Assembly (NCBI GenBank): GCA_903884945.1
Contig: CAISGR010000027.1
Coordinates: 99,162-163,161, forward strand
Length of the DNA: 64,000 bases
Reading direction: 5' to 3'
Source of the DNA: an uncultured bacterium
Lineage (GTDB): Bacteria; Pseudomonadota; Alphaproteobacteria; Sphingomonadales; Sphingomonadaceae
Shown: positions 62,708-64,000 of the stretch, in pieces
Position numbering within the stretch: the first letter of the stretch is position 1
Layout of the letters: each line of letters begins with the position of its first letter
Notes under the pieces: generated by a model
The model's input: the letters and a program-made list of their open reading frames with translations, nothing else
The model's database searches: none
What the model was told of the DNA's origin: nothing
Program-made: the position numbers and the translations under genes

Positions 62708-62736
62708 GGGCGGTAGGCGAGAGCCTGCCGCCCTTT
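62708..62736 (+). terminator. Rho-independent terminator after the 27-residue peptide
   Basis: GGGCGGTAGGC-GAGA-GCCTGCCGCCC then TTT, an 11-bp stem with one G-U pair. Confidence 0.8.
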
Positions 62737-62764
62737 CGCGTTTAGCTCCGGGCTCGATCGGCGA

Positions 62765-62941
62765 TCAGGCGGCCGGGGTACTTTCCCGGCCATTCTTCGG
62801 CTTCAACAGCGCGTCGATCGCGCAACTGAGATGACTTGACGCCTCGTCCTCGCCGACCGTGGATAAATACTCCAGCGCCTGCCGCATGAGCGCCAGGCCG
62901 AGCGCCCGCTGCACGGTCGGCGCATTGGCATTGAGTTCCAT
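62765..62941 (-). CDS. Small hypothetical protein
   Basis: A 58-residue helical protein (MELNANAPTVQRALGLALMR, then QALEYLSTVGEDEASSHLS). GGGGTG precedes its start. It converges on the peptide gene terminator. No family is recognised; the plausible start and compact frame make it likely real. Confidence 0.6.
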   Translation of the reverse strand: MELNANAPTVQRALGLALMRQALEYLSTVGEDEASSHLSCAIDALLKPKNGRESTPAA

Positions 62942-63116
62942 AGCATCACCCCGGGCGCGAAGCCTTCAAGGGAGATGTCGGCACGCCCCGACCACATCAA
63001 CTCCCGCGCACTGGGCGCGGGAGCCGGGGCTGGTAACACGTCGAGACATGCGCCTACGCTTTTAGTACCGAAGCACCTGGACATATGCGCAGGCACCCCG
63101 GCGTGAAAGCTCACCC

Positions 63117-63171
63117 CGAGTTGCCGTTCTCGACGGGATTACCAGTCCCGGCGCTGCCCGTTCTGCAGCGC
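63117..63171 (+). other. Three consecutive hairpins, tRNA-like in layout
   Basis: CGAG-loop8-CTCG, then one A, then CGGGA-TTACCAG-TCCCG (5-bp stem, 7-base loop with T in position 33), then GCGCTGC-CCGTTCT-GCAGCGC. There is no acceptor stem and no TTCRANY loop, so it is not a functional tRNA. The rest of 62942-63343 shows no gene. Confidence 0.3.
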
Positions 63172-63343
63172 ACCAGGGGCCTAACACAGGCGCACGATTG
63201 AACCAACCCGACGGATAACAACCGCCCGAAAGACGCACCTGCTATGCGCGGGCTGATGGACCTGTCCAGCGGGTCGACCGCCGCCGCGCGGGATCATGCT
63301 TTGTTGATCCTTGGGGCGACGTTGGCGCACCCTTCAGAGGATA

Positions 63344-63513
63344 AAATCTCTCACAGAATTCCGAGGATGTCGTTGAGGGAACCGCCGCGTCAAGGATGAG
63401 CGGTGCCCCCAATTTTGCCGTGACCTCCGCTCCGCTTCGCTGCGCTCCAGCCACGACAAAATCGGCACCCCCACTCCCCGCTTCGCGGCGCCGGCTGTGC
63501 CGGCGTCCCTGAC
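63344..63513 (+). ncRNA. Structured leader module, copy B
   Basis: Second copy of the module at 56359-56557, with the same order of conserved blocks, including CGTCAAGGATGAGCGGT (63388 on), CCAATTTTGCCGTG paired with CACGACAAAATCGG, and GCCGGC-TGT-GCCGGC. It ends 60 bases before the 74-residue gene, nearly the same distance as copy A to its gene. Confidence 0.7.
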
Positions 63514-63572
63514 CCGGCGGTTCCCTCAACGACGGCCATTTCCCTGTCATTCAAGACGACAGGAGCACCACC

Positions 63573-63797
63573 ATGCAGATCATATCGACCGCCGCCCACG
63601 CTGACGCCGCTGCCTATCTCGCCGCTCTCGCCTTTGCCGAGCGCCGCGCCCTACACAGCTTCTTCGACCAGCATGTCATCGAGGAGGAACCCGGCCGCTA
63701 CGTCGCCATCGACGAGGGCGACTATCACGCGCTGCCGACACGGCTCATCGACCGGGTGGTCTACACGGTCCCGGGCCGCATGTCGGATGAGTTCTAA
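63573..63797 (+). CDS. Small hypothetical plasmid protein
   Basis: A 74-residue protein (MQIISTAAHADAAAYLAALA, then FAERRALHSFFDQHVIEEEPGRYVAID). Unknown family. It is preceded by AGGAGC and by leader module B and followed by a double hairpin terminator, so it is an independent transcription unit. Confidence 0.65.
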   Translation: MQIISTAAHADAAAYLAALAFAERRALHSFFDQHVIEEEPGRYVAIDEGDYHALPTRLIDRVVYTVPGRMSDEF

Positions 63798-63803
63798 GGG
63801 TCA

Positions 63804-63899
63804 GGGGAGGGGCTACGGCCTCCCCCTTTTTTTGCTGGGAGAGATACGGCCATGGGGGGCATCGAACCCCCCATGGCCGTGCCGCGGCGTTGCCGCGGC
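63804..63899 (+). terminator. Double terminator after the 74-residue gene
   Basis: GGGGAGG-loop-CCTCCCC with seven Ts. Next comes a perfect 14-bp stem at 63846-63880 with the core GGGG-CATCGAA-CCCC, and a third hairpin GCCGCGGC-GTT-GCCGCGGC at 63881-63899. The CATCGA loop repeats that after DUF2493. Confidence 0.8.
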
Positions 63900-63907
63900 A
63901 GGTTAGG

Positions 63908-64000
63908 TCAGGCCGTCAATCGCTTCTCGACTGCCTCGATTCCGAGGGTCTTGAACCGATCCATGAGCGCCGAGAGACGCTTGGCTTCGAGCTTCAACAA
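63908..64000 (-). CDS. C-terminal fragment of an unidentified protein
   Basis: Thirty codons at the window edge (ending LMDRFKTLGIEAVEKRLTA) before a TGA at 63908. Helical and basic. The start lies beyond the window and the family cannot be named. Confidence 0.5.
   Translation of the reverse strand: MLKLEAKRLSALMDRFKTLGIEAVEKRLTA

Noticed and set aside
63117..63171. A tRNA gene
   Set aside because: The acceptor stem does not pair and the T-loop lacks TTCRANY, so it is reported only as a tRNA-like structure.

Overview
The window looks like part of a large GC-rich plasmid from an alphaproteobacterium, most likely a sphingomonad. It carries an iteron-controlled replication initiator with parA, parB and palindromic parS-like sites (32.3-36.3 kb). 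That is followed by the long plasmid backbone typical of alphaproteobacterial megaplasmids: Toprim primase, methylase/strawberry-notch helicase, a second ParB-like protein, ArdC, and DUF6927, DUF3768, DUF7673, DUF736 and DUF2493 proteins plus SSB. The host is inferred from gene families and style only; no search was run.

Region 1 (1-16.5 kb) is a complete Tn3-family transposon with 38-bp terminal inverted repeats (404-441 and 16458-16495) that differ at two positions. It carries tnpA, tnpR and a res-like site. Its cargo is two secreted YVTN beta-propellers, a DUF305 protein, malate dehydrogenase and a LysR/TDT exporter pair. It also has a periplasmic sulfite-dehydrogenase-like molybdoenzyme with its cytochrome c, a second cytoplasmic sulfite-oxidase-like protein, and a CLC-F-type fluoride antiporter preceded by a clear fluoride riboswitch. 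The cargo therefore reads as sulfite and fluoride tolerance. The element splits a small cupin gene that follows a CsoR/RcnR-type regulator. Unusually there is no 5-bp target duplication, yet joining the two flanks restores the cupin frame.

Region 2 (16.5-29.9 kb) is a stress or metal-type island. It holds a lipoprotein, a four-repeat membrane protein, a YncE-like propeller and a two-component system. Divergent from these are a PepSY protein and a tripartite RND efflux system, then a PAP2 phosphatase, a chimeric gene remnant (DUF2127 head fused to an RND tail) and an MFS transporter. A tyrosine recombinase at 30-31.2 kb borders the island.

Region 3 (31.3-36.4 kb) is the replication/partition block: HTH protein, parB, two parS palindromes, parA, a third parS, rep, a rep operator and about seven iterons.

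Region 4 (36.5-64 kb) is the plasmid backbone and accessory load. It includes a DpdA/TGT-like DNA-modification candidate, a RES/Xre toxin-antitoxin pair with an operator dyad, and a phospholipase-D-like nuclease. A 1272-residue protein here combines an N-terminal PD-(D/E)xK-like nuclease with a STAND-like NTPase and a long helical C-terminus, which makes it the best candidate for an undescribed defence system. Non-coding signals stand out in this region: a purine-rich leader motif ahead of six genes, a duplicated structured leader module with matching double terminators around two unrelated genes, and an A-rich repeat tract leading to a 27-residue membrane peptide with a lysine tail.
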